From assembly GCF_012396365.1 (NCBI RefSeq), contig NZ_JAAXPG010000004.1, positions 1 through 64,000 on the forward strand: DNA of 64,000 nucleotides, read 5' to 3'. This document shows positions 44,234-58,836 of this stretch, piece after piece; positions within the stretch are counted from its first letter, which is position 1; each line of letters starts with the position of its first letter. This stretch comes from Nocardiopsis alborubida (GTDB lineage Bacteria; Actinomycetota; Actinomycetes; Streptosporangiales; Streptosporangiaceae). The translations under genes were made by a program, and so were the position numbers. Under the pieces are notes generated by a model that saw nothing but the letters and a program-made list of their open reading frames with translations, ran no database searches and was not told where the DNA came from.

Positions 44234-44307
44234 TGGGCGTACCAGGACTTGAACCTGGGGCCTCATCCTTATCAGGGATGCGCTCTAACCGACTGAGCTA
44301 TACGCCC
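44234..44307 (-). tRNA. tRNA-Ile (anticodon GAT)
   Basis: 74 bases on the minus strand form a complete cloverleaf: acceptor GGGCGTA pairing with TACGCCC, D-arm with AGCTCAGTCGGTTAGAGC, anticodon loop CTGATAA with GAT, and T-arm with GGTTCAAGTCC. The CCA end is not encoded. It follows the gyrA/DUF3566 genes, the conserved actinobacterial position. Confidence 0.97.
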
Positions 44308-44447
44308 TTGCTGCGTGTGGAACTCTACCGCATCGGCGGGACCGGGGCGAACCGGTGATCCGGGGCGGACGCGAGACGGGACGCGGCCCACGCGTCCCTT
44401 TCCACCTCCCATTTTACCCGGGTGCGGAAGTGCTCGGGACCAACGCG

Positions 44448-44481
44448 TGAGGGCCCGGCCCCAGCGGGGACCGGGCCCTCA
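44448..44481. terminator. Hairpin after the DUF3566 gene
   Basis: TGAGGGCCCGG (44448-44458) pairs perfectly with 44471-44481 around 12 bases, starting nine bases after the DUF3566 stop codon. Confidence 0.7.
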
Positions 44482-44489
44482 CGACGGTG

Positions 44490-45248
44490 CTACTCGGCCT
44501 CGGACAGCGTCACGTCGACGCCGCCGACCAGGTCGGCGACGAGGTTGTACAGCATGGCGCCCACCGTGGACAGGGCGGTGATCAGCACGATGTTCAGCGC
44601 GCCGACCACGCCGGTGTACCCCAGGACGCGGCCCGGCGAGAACCAGGAGGCCGGGTCGAGGCCGAGCTCGTCCTCGGTCCCGTCGCCCTCCAGGAGCGCC
44701 GTGAGCATGTTGGTCAGCTCGTCGAAGACACCCAGCATCGACAGCGTCGCGTAGATCACCGCGACCGCCACGAACAGGATGATGAAGCACACCAGGGAGA
44801 CGACGAAGCTGAACTTCATCACCGACCACGGCTCCACGCGGGAGACCGACAGGTGTGCCTTGCGGCTGGACAGGCTCGCCTTCACGGCGCTCGGGCCCTC
44901 AGGCACCGAGGTCTTCGATTCGGACACTGGCGTTCCCCCCGCTTCGACGCGGTCCTCCGCCACGGGCTCGGCCGTTCCGGCGGCGGCCTCGGACGCGGTG
45001 TCCGCCTTGTCGGCGGACCCCCCGTCCTCGTCGCCGGACTTGCTCCCCGGCTCGTCGCCGGACTCCTCGGCCGTGTCGGCCTCCCCGGTGTCCTGTGCCG
45101 GCTCGGCCTTGTCGTCGACCTCGGTGGTCACGGCGGCCCCCGCCCCTGCCGTGTCCTTCTCGGTCGTCTCCACGTCCCCGCCCCCGGCGGTCTCCGCCGT
45201 GTCCGGGTCGGTTTCGTTCGTGGTGGTGTTCCGCTGGTTGTCAGACAT
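44490..45248 (-). CDS. DUF3566 membrane protein downstream of gyrA
   Basis: Predicted 252 aa from ATG 45248. The first ~120 residues are extremely acidic and Thr/Ala-rich and probably disordered. The conserved DUF3566 part follows: AHLSVSRVEPWSVMKFSFVV, a first helix to about residue 165, an outside loop, and a second helix (LNIVLITALSTVGAMLYNLV) before the ending DLVGGVDVTLSEAE. The family sits directly after gyrA in most actinobacteria. Its job is not established. The disordered acidic N-terminus is longer than I would expect for the family. Confidence 0.88.
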   Translation of the reverse strand: MSDNQRNTTTNETDPDTAETAGGGDVETTEKDTAGAGAAVTTEVDDKAEPAQDTGEADTAEESGDEPGSKSGDEDGGSADKADTASEAAAGTAEPVAEDRVEAGGTPVSESKTSVPEGPSAVKASLSSRKAHLSVSRVEPWSVMKFSFVVSLVCFIILFVAVAVIYATLSMLGVFDELTNMLTALLEGDGTEDELGLDPASWFSPGRVLGYTGVVGALNIVLITALSTVGAMLYNLVADLVGGVDVTLSEAE

Positions 45249-45359
45249 AGAAACGTTACCGCTGGACTTTCCTTGAGAACGGGTGATTGGCGCGACCAGG
45301 GTGTCCGCGGGGTTCGCACAAAACGAACCCCGCGGTCCATATGGGGCCTAACGCGAAGT

Positions 45360-47969
<2,610 letters not shown>

Positions 47970-48020
47970 GGATGTCGGTCCCTTCTACGAAGCTTGCTTG
48001 AGCACGGGTGGGAACGGGGA

Positions 48021-48042
48021 CCCGGGTCCTCGAGGACCCGGG
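48021..48042. promoter_or_regulatory. 22-bp perfect palindrome between gyrB and gyrA
   Basis: 48021-48031 (CCCGGGTCCTC) is followed at once by its reverse complement, with no loop. It lies about 50 bases upstream of gyrA on the coding strand, where supercoiling-dependent or repressor control would act. Confidence 0.5.
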
Positions 48043-48235
48043 CACGGTTTCTCGGACCGGCCTCAGCCTGCGGTGGCCGGTCCGGGCGCCCACGGGGTCC
48101 TGGAGGTGCCGGAGGCGGGACCGCGAGGAACGAGCCGTCCCGACGCAGGCGCCACCGCGCCTGCCACAACCCGGCTCCCGTTCCCCGGGCGTCCGAACAC
48201 GGACCGAAGCGAAGCGGAGGTCCAGAGAACACCGC

Positions 48236-50410
<2,175 letters not shown>

Positions 50411-50575
50411 TCACAACGAACGTTCAGGGAGGGAGACGACTCCCTACACGCGGGAGGGGCTGCGCGCAAGTCCCGGTGCGGTTGAGTGGCGCTTGCGGCA
50501 CCCGGCGGCCCCGGTACCGTCCCGCCCCCCGCCCCGGAGGTGCCGAACACCTGTGGGAACCGCGTTCACCTGGGG

Positions 50576-50584
50576 TTATCCACA
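50576..50584. promoter_or_regulatory. DnaA box upstream of gyrB
   Basis: Perfect TTATCCACA in the 466-base gap 50174-50639 between dciA and gyrB. Apart from this and a weak AT-rich -10 candidate at 50361-50366 (TATCAT on the minus strand), I see nothing else in that gap. Confidence 0.6.
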
Positions 50585-50639
50585 GGCTGTGGAAGGGAGA
50601 GGCCTGGCGCCCCGGTACCGCGGCCCGGAAGGACCCGCC

Positions 50640-51200
50640 TCAGCGGCGCCGGAAACCGGGCCCGCGGACCTTGATGGCGACGACCGTGCCGTCGCCCAGC
50701 TCCTCGTTGAGACGGCGCATGAGATCGCGCACCATCGCTCGCGCATGGGCCGCCATGGTGGGTGAATCGGCCACCACGACGAGCTCGCCGTCCGAATAAC
50801 TCTCCGGACGGAGGTGTTCGGCGTTGAAATCGCCCACGATGTCCGCCCAGCGGCCGAACACGCCGCCGATGGCCACCTGCTCCTGCCAGCCGTGCTCGAT
50901 CAGCCACGTGCGCACGGCCTCGCCGAACATCTGGGGCTCGTTGCGTGACCGCAACCGGCCACGCCGGCGTGAGCGCTGGAGTCCTCGGGGCACCGCGCCG
51001 CGGTCCTTGGCCTCGGCCCGGGCGCGCGCGAGCGCCTGGCGTGCCAGGTCGGCCCCCGAAGGCGCCGGGGGAGCCGAGGGTCCCGGCTCGGGCGGGCGCC
51101 GCGCGTCGTCCACAGACTGTGGACGGAGCCCTCCGCCGCCGTGGTCGGCCGCCCCGGGGACCGGACCCCGGTCCACAGGGTGTGGATAACGCTCACTCAC
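50640..51200 (-). CDS. dciA: DciA-like DUF721 protein
   Basis: Predicted 186 aa from GTG 51200, overlapping the recF stop by eight bases. The first ~90 residues are Pro/Arg-rich and disordered. The conserved DUF721 domain follows ([40 protein letters not shown], and the closing VAIKVRGPG). DUF721/DciA proteins bind the replicative helicase and assist its loading in bacteria lacking DnaC. The gene between recF and gyrB is the conserved actinobacterial position. A DnaA box (51181-51189) lies inside its first codons. Confidence 0.88.
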   Translation of the reverse strand: MSERYPHPVDRGPVPGAADHGGGGLRPQSVDDARRPPEPGPSAPPAPSGADLARQALARARAEAKDRGAVPRGLQRSRRRGRLRSRNEPQMFGEAVRTWLIEHGWQEQVAIGGVFGRWADIVGDFNAEHLRPESYSDGELVVVADSPTMAAHARAMVRDLMRRLNEELGDGTVVAIKVRGPGFRRR

Positions 51201-52326
51201 CCGCGACGCCCCCCTCGCGCACGCCGAACCGGACCCCGTCCAGCTCCTTGGGGATGTCCTCGGGCACGGCCGCGGTCACCAGGACCTGTTCGGCGTCGCC
51301 GACGCGCTCGGCCAGCCTGCGGCGGCGCTCGCTGTCCAGCTCGGCGAACACGTCGTCCAGGATCAGCACCGGGTCGTCGCCGTCGGAGCGCAGCAGGTCG
51401 AAGGCGGCCAGCTTGAGCGAGAGCGCGTACGACCAGGACTCGCCCTGGCTGGCGTAGCCCTTGGCGGGCATCCCGCCCAGCCGCAGGACCAGGTCGTCGC
51501 GGTGCGGGCCCACCAGGCTGACCCCGCGCTGGAGCTCGCGGTCGCGGGCCTCCTCCATGGCCGCGCGCAGGGTTTCCACAAGCTGTGGACGGCCGGTCGG
51601 CGGCTCGGCCCCCTCGGGGACCGCGCCGCTGCGGTAGTCGGGGACGGCCGGCCCCCCGGAGTCGGTCAGGCCCGCGTAGGCCTCGGCGATCCTCGGGCGC
51701 AGCTCCTCCACCAGCTCCAGCCTCGCCGCCAGCAGCTCCGCGCCCGTCTCCGCCAGATGGGAGTCCCACACCTCCAGCGTGCTCAGGTCGGGCGCCGAGC
51801 GCTGGCGGAACATCCGGCCGGAGGCCGACTTGAGCAGGGCGTTGCGCTGCTTGAGCACCCGGTCGTAGTCCGAGCGCACACCCGCCATCCGGGGCGCGCG
51901 CGCCACCAGCAGGTCGTCCAGGAACCGACGCCGCTCGCCGGGGTCGCCCTTGACCAGGGCCAGGTCCTCCGGGGCGAAGAGCACGGTGCGCAGGATCCCC
52001 AGGACCTCGCGCGGACGGCCCGCGGGCGCCTGGTTGATCCGGGCTCGGTTGGCCCTGCCGGGGTTGAGCTCCAGGTCCACCACCATGGACCGCTCGTCGC
52101 GCACCACCTTGGCCCGGACGATCGCGCGGGGTGCGCCCTGGCGGACCAGCGGGGTGTCGGAGGAGACCCGGTGGCTTCCGAGGGTGGCCACGTAGCCGAT
52201 CGCCTCGACCAGGTTGGTCTTGCCCTGGCCGTTGGCGCCGACGAACACGCTCACACCGGGGCCCATCTCGACGAGGGCCTCACGGTAGGACCGGAAGTCG
52301 GCCAGTTGCAGGTGGGATACGTACAT
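51193..52326 (-). CDS. recF: DNA replication and repair protein RecF
   Basis: Predicted 377 aa from ATG 52326. Walker A is [13 protein letters not shown], the signature region is [17 protein letters not shown], and Walker B is [13 protein letters not shown]. It loads RecA at gapped DNA together with RecO and RecR. Gene position between gnd and dciA is conserved. The 100-base gap upstream, toward gnd, is too short and GC-rich for an obvious promoter, so it may be read with gnd. Confidence 0.96.
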   Translation of the reverse strand: MYVSHLQLADFRSYREALVEMGPGVSVFVGANGQGKTNLVEAIGYVATLGSHRVSSDTPLVRQGAPRAIVRAKVVRDERSMVVDLELNPGRANRARINQAPAGRPREVLGILRTVLFAPEDLALVKGDPGERRRFLDDLLVARAPRMAGVRSDYDRVLKQRNALLKSASGRMFRQRSAPDLSTLEVWDSHLAETGAELLAARLELVEELRPRIAEAYAGLTDSGGPAVPDYRSGAVPEGAEPPTGRPQLVETLRAAMEEARDRELQRGVSLVGPHRDDLVLRLGGMPAKGYASQGESWSYALSLKLAAFDLLRSDGDDPVLILDDVFAELDSERRRRLAERVGDAEQVLVTAAVPEDIPKELDGVRFGVREGGVAGE

Positions 52327-52426
52327 CCGGCCTTCCTCCTGGGGCGGCGGCGGTCGGGGGAAGGGTGCTCCCGGGGACGGCCCGCGGGCTGCGTCCCCGG
52401 GTCGGGGGGTGGGGCTGGAGAACGGC

Positions 52427-53326
52427 TCAGACGTCGATGTCGTCCGAGGTCTCGGCCCGGTGCACGGCGTGCCCGCCGAACTGGTTGCGCAGGGCCGCCA
52501 CGACCTTCATGGCCGGGCTGTCGTCCTGGCGGGAGGCGAACCGCGCGTAGAGGGAGGAGGTGATCGCCGGGGCCGGGACCGCGAGGTCCACGGCGGCCTG
52601 GACGGTCCAGCGGCCCTCGCCGGAGTCCTCGGCGTAGCCGCGCAGACGCGACAGCTCGGGGTCCTCCTCCAGGGCCCGCGAGAGCAGGTCCAGCAGCCAG
52701 GAGCGCACCACGGTGCCCTCGCGCCAGCTCTCGAACGTGCCGGGGACGTCGTCCACGAGGCCGGAGGCGACCATGAGCTCGTAGCCCTCGCCGAAGGCCT
52801 GCATCATGCCGTACTCGATGCCGTTGTGGACCATCTTGACGAAGTGTCCGGCGCCGACCGCTCCGGCGTGGACGAAGCCCACGCCCTCGTCGGGCACGAG
52901 GGAGTCGAAGATCGGTCGGGCCTTCTCGACGTCCTCGGCCGGGCCGCCGACCATGATGCCGTAGCCGTTCTGGCGGCCCCAGACACCGCCGCTCACACCG
53001 GCGTCGAGGTAGCCGACACCCTTCTCCGCCAGTGCCTTGGCGCGGACGCGGTCGTCCGCGTAGTGGGAGTTGCCCCCCTCGATGACGAGGTCGCCCTCGT
53101 CCATGAGCTCGCCCAGTTCGGCGATGGTCGCGGCCGTGGGCTCGCCCGCGGGGACCATCACCCAGACCACCCGGGGGGCGGCCAGGCGTTCGACCAGTCC
53201 GGCCAGGGTGTCGACGTCGCGCTCAGGCGAGGTGACGTCGTACCCGACGACCTCGTGGCCCTTCTCCCGCAGCCGGGCGGCCATGTTGCCGCCCATCTTG
53301 CCGAGACCGATCATTCCGAGCTGCAT
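52427..53326 (-). CDS. gnd: 6-phosphogluconate dehydrogenase, decarboxylating (short form)
   Basis: Predicted 299 aa from ATG 53326. The NAD(P) turn [20 protein letters not shown], the GGNSHYADD substrate block, [19 protein letters not shown], and the catalytic [17 protein letters not shown] (Lys and Asn) are all present. It oxidises 6-phosphogluconate to ribulose 5-phosphate and CO2. The short, often NAD-preferring form without the long C-terminal helix domain is usual next to dnaN in Streptomyces-like genomes. The cofactor is not certain. Confidence 0.93.
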   Translation of the reverse strand: MQLGMIGLGKMGGNMAARLREKGHEVVGYDVTSPERDVDTLAGLVERLAAPRVVWVMVPAGEPTAATIAELGELMDEGDLVIEGGNSHYADDRVRAKALAEKGVGYLDAGVSGGVWGRQNGYGIMVGGPAEDVEKARPIFDSLVPDEGVGFVHAGAVGAGHFVKMVHNGIEYGMMQAFGEGYELMVASGLVDDVPGTFESWREGTVVRSWLLDLLSRALEEDPELSRLRGYAEDSGEGRWTVQAAVDLAVPAPAITSSLYARFASRQDDSPAMKVVAALRNQFGGHAVHRAETSDDIDV

Positions 53327-53423
53327 GGTGCTCTGCTCCCCTTCGCCGCCTGTGGATGGACGCCGGCCGGCCCGGGTCGCGGACCGGTTCCGGCAGGTGC
53401 CAGTCAATCGAACCGGCCGCGGA

Positions 53424-54563
53424 TCAGCCCGGCTGACGCACCGGCATGATCAGGTAGCGGTACTCGGGGGAGGATCCCTCCTCCGCGGGCTTGCCGGTCA
53501 GGATCGACGGCTTGGTCGAGGTGGTGAAGTTCAGGCGGGCGACGTCGGTGCCGATGGCGCCGAGCCCGTCGAGGAGGAACCCGGAGTTGAAGGCGATCTG
53601 GATGTCGTCGCCGTCCAGGTCGGCCTCCAGGGCCTCGACCGCCTGCGCCTCCTCGCCGGTCCCCGCCTCCAGGACCAGCTGGCCCTGGCTGAAGGACAGC
53701 CGCAGCGGGGTGTTGCGCTCGGCGACCAGCGAGACGCGCTTGACCGCCTCGACGAACTCGGAACGGCTGACCTCGGCCACCGAGTTGAAGGTGTCCGGCA
53801 GCAGCGCCCGGTACTTGGGGAACTCGCCGTCGAGCAGGCGGGTCGTGGTGAGGCGGCCGCCCCCCTCGAAGCCGATCATGCCCTCACCGGAGCCGCCGTC
53901 CGAGAGGGCGATCGAGACCTCGGCGCCCGAGGTGAGCGACTTGGCGGTGTCGTGGAGGGTCTTGGCCGGGACCAGCGCGACCGCGGACAGGTCGGGGTTC
54001 TCCGGCTTCCAGGTGAGCTCGCGCACGGCCAGGCGGTAGCGGTCGGTGGAGGCGAGCGTGATCTTCTCGCCCTCGATCTCGACGCGCACGCCGGTGAGCA
54101 TCGGCAGGGTGTCGTCGCGCCCGGCGGCCACGGCCACCTGGCTGACCGCGGCGGCGAAGGCGTCGCTGCCGACGGTCCCGCTCACACCGGGCATCTCCGG
54201 GAGCGTGGGGTAGTCCTCCACCGGCATGGTGGTCAGGGTGAACTTCGCGCTGCCGCCGGTGACGACGACCTTGGGGCCGTCGGTGGAGATCTCCACAGGC
54301 TGTGCGGGGAGGTTGCGGGTGATCTCGGCCAGGAGCTTGCCGGTGACCAGCACCGTGCCCGGCTCCTCGACGTCGACGTCGACCGCGGCCTGGGTGGAGA
54401 CCTCGTAGTCGAAGCCGGACAGGCGCAGCTGCTGACGGCCGTCGAACTCGCCGGCCTCGAGCAGGATGCCGACGAGCACCGGGACCGAGGGGCGCGTCGG
54501 GAGTGTGCGCGCGGTCCAGGCGACTGCCTCGGCCAGTACGTCGCGTTCGACCCGGAACTTCAC
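53424..54563 (-). CDS. dnaN: DNA polymerase III beta sliding clamp
   Basis: Predicted 379 aa from GTG 54563 (MKFRVERDVLAEAVAWTART), the usual actinobacterial N-terminus; GTG 54575 would add four residues. Three clamp domains are recognisable, the last ending in SSPEYRYLIMPVRQ, the C-terminal part of the client-binding pocket. It encircles DNA and tethers polymerase III and other partners. It is the first gene to the right of oriC on the minus strand. Confidence 0.96.
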   Translation of the reverse strand: MKFRVERDVLAEAVAWTARTLPTRPSVPVLVGILLEAGEFDGRQQLRLSGFDYEVSTQAAVDVDVEEPGTVLVTGKLLAEITRNLPAQPVEISTDGPKVVVTGGSAKFTLTTMPVEDYPTLPEMPGVSGTVGSDAFAAAVSQVAVAAGRDDTLPMLTGVRVEIEGEKITLASTDRYRLAVRELTWKPENPDLSAVALVPAKTLHDTAKSLTSGAEVSIALSDGGSGEGMIGFEGGGRLTTTRLLDGEFPKYRALLPDTFNSVAEVSRSEFVEAVKRVSLVAERNTPLRLSFSQGQLVLEAGTGEEAQAVEALEADLDGDDIQIAFNSGFLLDGLGAIGTDVARLNFTTSTKPSILTGKPAEEGSSPEYRYLIMPVRQPG

Positions 54564-54824
54564 TTTCCGACTCACTTTCCGCACGACCGGGGGTGCCGGT
54601 CGAAGCCTCAACGTTGCAGCTCGTGGATCTGTGGGTCTGCCGAGGGCTCCGTCCACAGGGCTGTGGAGGCCGCGCCGGTGGCGCCGGGAGCTGCCTCGGA
54701 TCCCGTATGGGTCACCGCTCGGATCCGGGCGGCGGAGGACAGGGGCGAGACCACACGTTACCCGGATTCACCCGCTGCCGCTGACAGCTCAGCGCTGGGC
54801 TGTCGTCGCGCCGGTCTCGGAGAG

Positions 54825-55527
54825 TTGTCCACAGATTTTCCGCGGAGCGGTTGTGAAGCCACATCTTGGTTAATGAAGGTGCGCAGTAGTAGTAGGGCCT
54901 GTGGATAGTGTGGATAACCCTTGTTTTCGCAGGTCAACCCGCGAATTTTTGTCCACAGGCCCTGTGGGTAACCCTGTGGGTAACTTGGCCCCCCTGTGGA
55001 CGAACGAAGCCGTCCCCAGGTTTTCCACACTCTGTCCACAGCTTCGTCCACAGGTTTTCCCCAGGTTCTCCACAAGGATCGGTGGTTCAGTCATCGGATG
55101 ACCCACCGCAGTGTCCACAGGGGCAGGGGTGGTTACCCACAGGCTCGGCGCACTTTTCCACAGGTTGTCCACAGGGTTGTCCACAGATTTGACCCCCCTC
55201 CTGTGGATAACTTGGGCGAGAGAACGCCAAAATTTTTTTCTGAGCCCCTCCACAGATCACCCGAACCCCGACAAAGGGTCTGTGCACAGGTTTGTCCACA
55301 GGGGTGCTCCCCGTTCTGCGCGCCGAACACCGGCACGAGCACGTCCGACCAGGTGTGGGAAGGGCAACAGCGGTTGCCGAACGCCCGGGAAACAGGGAGG
55401 ACAGGGCGTGCCTGGCACGAACCGGCCCGGACGTCGGCAGAGGCGGCGAACCCCTCCAGAGGCGGGCGTTCGTACGCACAAGCCTGTGGATAACTCGGCC
55501 GGAGGTGCGGCGGAGCCCTGTGGATAA
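54825..55527. other. oriC: Chromosomal origin oriC, main DnaA-box cluster
   Basis: Between dnaN and dnaA lie about 20 DnaA boxes on both strands. Perfect TTATCCACA/TGTGGATAA sites are at 54909, 55202, 55485 and 55519; TTGTCCACA is at 54825, 54949, 55165, 55177 and 55292; one-mismatch forms include 54900, 54963, 54975, 55021, 55133 and 55154. An AT-rich tract at 55228-55242 (CCAAAATTTTTTTCT) is a likely unwinding element. From 54564 to 54824 I see no gene. Confidence 0.95.
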
Positions 55528-55529
55528 CG

Positions 55530-55617
55530 TGTGTCGCCTTGTGACCGCGCCGTCTTGTGGATGTGTCGTCTTGTGGATGTGTCGACAGGTGGCCGTGTCC
55601 ACAGGCCGACACACCGC
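55530..55617. repeat. GTCGACNN-type tandem repeat, copy G (origin flank)
   Basis: Eleven octamers in phase: TGTGTCGC, CTTGTGAC, CGCGCCGT, CTTGTGGA, TGTGTCGT, CTTGTGGA, TGTGTCGA, CAGGTGGC, CGTGTCCA, CAGGCCGA, CACACCGC. Two identical 16-base units occur in succession (55554-55569 and 55570-55585, apart from their final base). It starts three bases after the last DnaA box and ends before the dnaA terminator. Confidence 0.7.
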
Positions 55618-55636
55618 CGCGGAGCACGGGCCGCAC

Positions 55637-55675
55637 GCCGCGGGGCGGCCTCCGTCCCGGAGGCCGCCCCGCGGC
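55637..55675 (-). terminator. dnaA terminator
   Basis: A perfect 17-bp stem (55637-55653 with 55659-55675) and five-base loop, 18 bases after the dnaA stop codon. Confidence 0.85.
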
Positions 55676-55693
55676 TCGTGCACAGTCCGTGGA

Positions 55694-57661
55694 TCAGGTC
55701 AGCGAGGGCTGGTCCTTGATCCGGCTGGTGAGCTCGTGCACCTGGTTGTAGATGGACCGGCGCTCGGCCATCAGCCCGCGGACCTTGCGCTCGGCGTGCA
55801 TGACCGTGGTGTGGTCGCGGCCGAACTGCTGCCCGATCTTGGGCAGGGACAGCTCGGTCAGCTCCCGGCACAGGTACATGGCGATCTGCCGGGCGGTCAC
55901 CAGCACCCGGGAGCGCGAGGTCCCGCACAGGTCCTCGACCGTCAGGCCGAAGTAGGCGGCCGTCTGGGACATGATCGCCCCCGCCGTGACCTCGGGGACC
56001 TCGGTGCTGGGCACCAGGTCCCGCAGCACCTGGCTGGTCAGGTCCAGGTCCACCGACTGCCGGTTCAGGCTGGCGAAGGCGGTCACGCGGATCAGCGCGC
56101 CCTCCAGCTCCCGGATGTTGGTGGAGATCTTGCTCGCGATGAACTCCAGCACCTCGGGCGGGGCCGCCAGCCCCTCCTGCGCGGCCTTCTTGCGCAGGAT
56201 GGCGATCCGGGTCTCCAGCTCGGGGGGCTGGACGTCGGTGAGCAGGCCCCACTCGAACCGGCTGCGCATCCGGTCCTCCAGCGTGGTCAGCTGCTTGGGC
56301 GGCCGGTCGCTGGAGATGACGATCTGCTTGTCGGAGTTGTGCAGCGTGTTGAAGGTGTGGAAGAACTCCTCCTGCGTCTGCTCCTTGTTCTCCAGGAACT
56401 GGATGTCGTCCACCAGGAGCACGTCGATGTCGCGGTACCGGCGGCGGAACCCGTCCGCCTTGCCGTCCCGGATCGAGTTGATGAACTCGTTGGTGAACTC
56501 CTCCGAGCTGACGTACCGCACCCGCGAACCCTCGTAGAGGCGGTGCGTGTAGTGCCCGATGGCGTGCAGCAGGTGGGTCTTGCCCAGCCCCGAGCCGCCG
56601 TGGATGAACAGCGGGTTGTAGGCCTTGGCCGGAGCCTCGGCGGCCGCGACCGACGCCGCGTGCGCGAAGCGGTTGCTGGAGCCGATGACGAAGGTGTCGA
56701 AGGTGTACTTCGGGTTCAGGCGCGCGTGCTCGCCCGGCGGGACCTCCTGCGAGCGCCCCGGGGGGGAGGGGAGGGGCCTCTGCGGGGCCTCGTCCTCCAC
56801 GGGGGCCTCCGCGGCCTCCGGGGCGGGCGGGGTCTCCTCGGCCGCCTCAGGCGCCGGGGCGGCCGACGGGGCCTCCTCCCGCGGGGTCTCCCAGCGGTTG
56901 GGCCGGTCCCACTCCGGGTCCGTCCAGGCCTGCTGCTGCCACCGCGCGGGCTCCTGCGGCCGCTCCAGGGCCGAGGGCTGTTCCCACAGCGGGGGCGAGG
57001 TGGGCGTCTCCTGGGGGGAGGCGAAGGTCTGCTGGACCCAGGGCGCGGGCGCGTCGCGGACCGTGTGCGGCTCCTCGTCGGTGGGCGAGGGGGCCGCCGG
57101 GGGCGTGGGGCCCAGCAGGTCGGCCTGGTCCGGCGCCGACGGCGGGGCCGAGGGCCACGGCGCGGACGGCTCGGCGTCCGGGCGCGCGTGCTGTCCCCGG
57201 GAGCCGGGCGCGGCCCGCTGGGCCTCCGCGGGCGCCGCGGGGAGAGCACGCGGTTCGGTCGGCCCCGGTCCCGTCAGCCCCGGGGCGGTGCCCGGTACGA
57301 CGGGGGAGAAGGCGGGGGCGGTGTGCCCCTCCACGCTGCGCGGGCCCTGCGGCCCCGGGGAGGCCGGAGGCGCGGGGGTGGGCGGCGGGGTCGGCACCGC
57401 GGTGGGGTCGACCGTCACCGCGACCCGGATCTCCCGGCCCAGGTGGGCTGAGAGCGCCTTGCTGATCGCCGGGTACAGGCGTGTCTCCAGCACCTTCTTG
57501 GTGAACTCGTTGGGCGCCGCGATGAGCGCGGTGTCCTCGATCAGGCCCAGCGGACGGGTCTGCGGCAGCCATGCGCGCTGGTGCGCGGGAAGGGAGTCGT
57601 TGTCGATCCCGTCCAGGACGCTGGACCAGACCACTGCGAGGTTGACCTGCGCGTCAGCCAA
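55694..57661 (-). CDS. dnaA: Chromosomal replication initiator DnaA
   Basis: Predicted 655 aa from TTG 57661, which starts at [18 protein letters not shown], the expected domain I. The frame is open to GTG 57898, but that extra part has poor codon bias and covers a DnaA box. Domain II (about residues 90-320) is a very long Pro/Ala/Glu linker. Domain III has Walker [18 protein letters not shown], Walker [11 protein letters not shown] and sensor motifs. Domain IV ends with [17 protein letters not shown], the DnaA-box-reading signature. It melts oriC and is probably autoregulated through the boxes upstream. Confidence 0.95.
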   Translation of the reverse strand: MADAQVNLAVVWSSVLDGIDNDSLPAHQRAWLPQTRPLGLIEDTALIAAPNEFTKKVLETRLYPAISKALSAHLGREIRVAVTVDPTAVPTPPPTPAPPASPGPQGPRSVEGHTAPAFSPVVPGTAPGLTGPGPTEPRALPAAPAEAQRAAPGSRGQHARPDAEPSAPWPSAPPSAPDQADLLGPTPPAAPSPTDEEPHTVRDAPAPWVQQTFASPQETPTSPPLWEQPSALERPQEPARWQQQAWTDPEWDRPNRWETPREEAPSAAPAPEAAEETPPAPEAAEAPVEDEAPQRPLPSPPGRSQEVPPGEHARLNPKYTFDTFVIGSSNRFAHAASVAAAEAPAKAYNPLFIHGGSGLGKTHLLHAIGHYTHRLYEGSRVRYVSSEEFTNEFINSIRDGKADGFRRRYRDIDVLLVDDIQFLENKEQTQEEFFHTFNTLHNSDKQIVISSDRPPKQLTTLEDRMRSRFEWGLLTDVQPPELETRIAILRKKAAQEGLAAPPEVLEFIASKISTNIRELEGALIRVTAFASLNRQSVDLDLTSQVLRDLVPSTEVPEVTAGAIMSQTAAYFGLTVEDLCGTSRSRVLVTARQIAMYLCRELTELSLPKIGQQFGRDHTTVMHAERKVRGLMAERRSIYNQVHELTSRIKDQPSLT

Positions 57662-57883
57662 GACGACCTGCCATGGGTGCTGTCCCTTCGGTACGGGTCT
57701 GTGCGGTGCGGAGTGGGGGGCAGAAGGGGACGTGGTGGCCACGGCGAAGCCCGTGGCGCGTCGGTCGGGTGGGCGCTCGCGGGGACCTGGGGTCGCAGGG
57801 AGCGACTTCCCATTGTCCTCCTCCCGCGGCGGTGCCGGGTCGGACCCGGGGGCGATATCGGCTGCTTTGGGCGGGTATGTGCC

Positions 57884-58177
57884 TGTGGATAACTTCACTG
57901 TCCACAGAGCGGCCCGGCTATGGCCGCATCCCCGGTATCCACAGCTTCAGGGCGTTGTCCACAGGTTTTCCACAGGCTTGTCCACAGGATGGCAGATCTC
58001 TGCGCACAGCGCAGGGTTATCCACAATGTGCAGCTCAGAAGCTGTGTAAGAAGGTTGTTTCTGGTGGAGGGGAAGGGCTGTCCGATGTGAGGGGCAAGTT
58101 ATCCACAGGCTGAGGTTATCCACAGGAGTCGGGGGGTGTGGAAGTCTCACACGCCTGTGGACAACGAGTTGTCCACA
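57884..58177. promoter_or_regulatory. Second DnaA-box cluster, dnaA-rpmH gap
   Basis: Perfect TTATCCACA/TGTGGATAA sites are at 57884, 58017, 58099 and 58116, with TTGTCCACA or close forms at 57935, 57955, 57966, 57978, 58156 and 58169. The cluster lies upstream of dnaA and suits autoregulation or a second origin half. From 58178 to 58430 the gap is GC-rich with no gene. Confidence 0.85.
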
Positions 58178-58435
58178 GGAGGCCCGCAGGGGCGGGTCGA
58201 GAGGTGGGCTGAGGAGCGCCCGCGCGGAGGGGCGGGAGCAGGCCGGACGCGGACCCGCCGCCCGGGCGCGCGGAGGGGAGCGCACGGGAGGAGCCGGTTG
58301 CCCGCGGGAGCGCCCGCGCACCCCGGGCCGGCCACCGCCCGCACAGGCGCGGGCCGGGGGAGAGGGGAGGGCCCTCGGGAGGGGCGCGGGAGGGGGCCCG
58401 CGGGGACGTGCGGCCCCGCCGTCCACAGGCCCGAT

Positions 58436-58464
58436 TTGACCCCGGCCGGACCAGGTCGTATCTT
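58436..58464 (+). promoter_or_regulatory. rpmH promoter
   Basis: TTGACC (58436-58441) and TATCTT (58459-58464) with a 17-base spacer, followed by an AT-rich stretch, 135 bases upstream of rpmH. Confidence 0.65.
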
Positions 58465-58598
58465 CTTTATGCTTATGCCGATGATCTGCCTGCGCCCGTG
58501 CCAGCACGGAGACGCGGCCGCGGCTCACGCACCCGTAGGCCCCGCATATCCTGGGGGTCTGTCGTAGTACTTATCCTGACACGCCCCTGGAGCCAGTA

Positions 58599-58742
58599 GT
58601 GAGCAAGCGTACGTACCAGCCGAACAACCGGCGTCGCGCGAAGGTCCACGGCTTCCGGCTGCGCATGCGTACGCGCGCCGGTCGCGCCATCATCGCCTCG
58701 CGCCGTCGTAAGGGGCGCGCGGCGCTGACCGTGAGCCACTAG
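58599..58742 (+). CDS. rpmH: Ribosomal protein L34
   Basis: Predicted 47 aa, starting at GTG 58599. The sequence [20 protein letters not shown] continuing to [15 protein letters not shown] is a textbook L34, a small basic protein of the large ribosomal subunit. It is divergent from dnaA and first in the rpmH-rnpA-yidD-yidC-jag-rsmG run. A hairpin follows its stop codon and may set the ratio between rpmH and rnpA expression. Confidence 0.98.
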   Translation: MSKRTYQPNNRRRAKVHGFRLRMRTRAGRAIIASRRRKGRAALTVSH

Positions 58743-58766
58743 GCCACGCCCAGCACCAAGCCCTTC

Positions 58767-58803
58767 GGGACCGTCCGGCCTTCTCGCCGGCCGGTCCCTT
58801 TGT
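58767..58803 (+). terminator. Hairpin with U-run between rpmH and rnpA
   Basis: GGGACCG-T-CCGGC (58767-58779) pairs with GCCGG-C-CGGTCCC (58786-58798), followed by TTTGT. Since rnpA starts only 34 bases later, it may act as a partial terminator. Confidence 0.7.
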
Positions 58804-58836
58804 CGTGGGAGAAGTACCGAAGCACGAAGGAAGCCG

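Noticed and set aside
44234..44307. Integration site for a mobile element at tRNA-Ile
   Set aside because: No integrase gene and no repeated tRNA 3' end are present nearby; the flanks are core genes and the repeat tract.
55530..55617. CRISPR-like direct repeats beside oriC
   Set aside because: The 8/16-base period is continuous with no spacers; it belongs to the GTCGACNN tandem family.
57662..57898. N-terminal extension of DnaA from GTG 57898
   Set aside because: Weak codon bias, a DnaA box over the start, and homology beginning at [11 protein letters not shown] favour TTG 57661.
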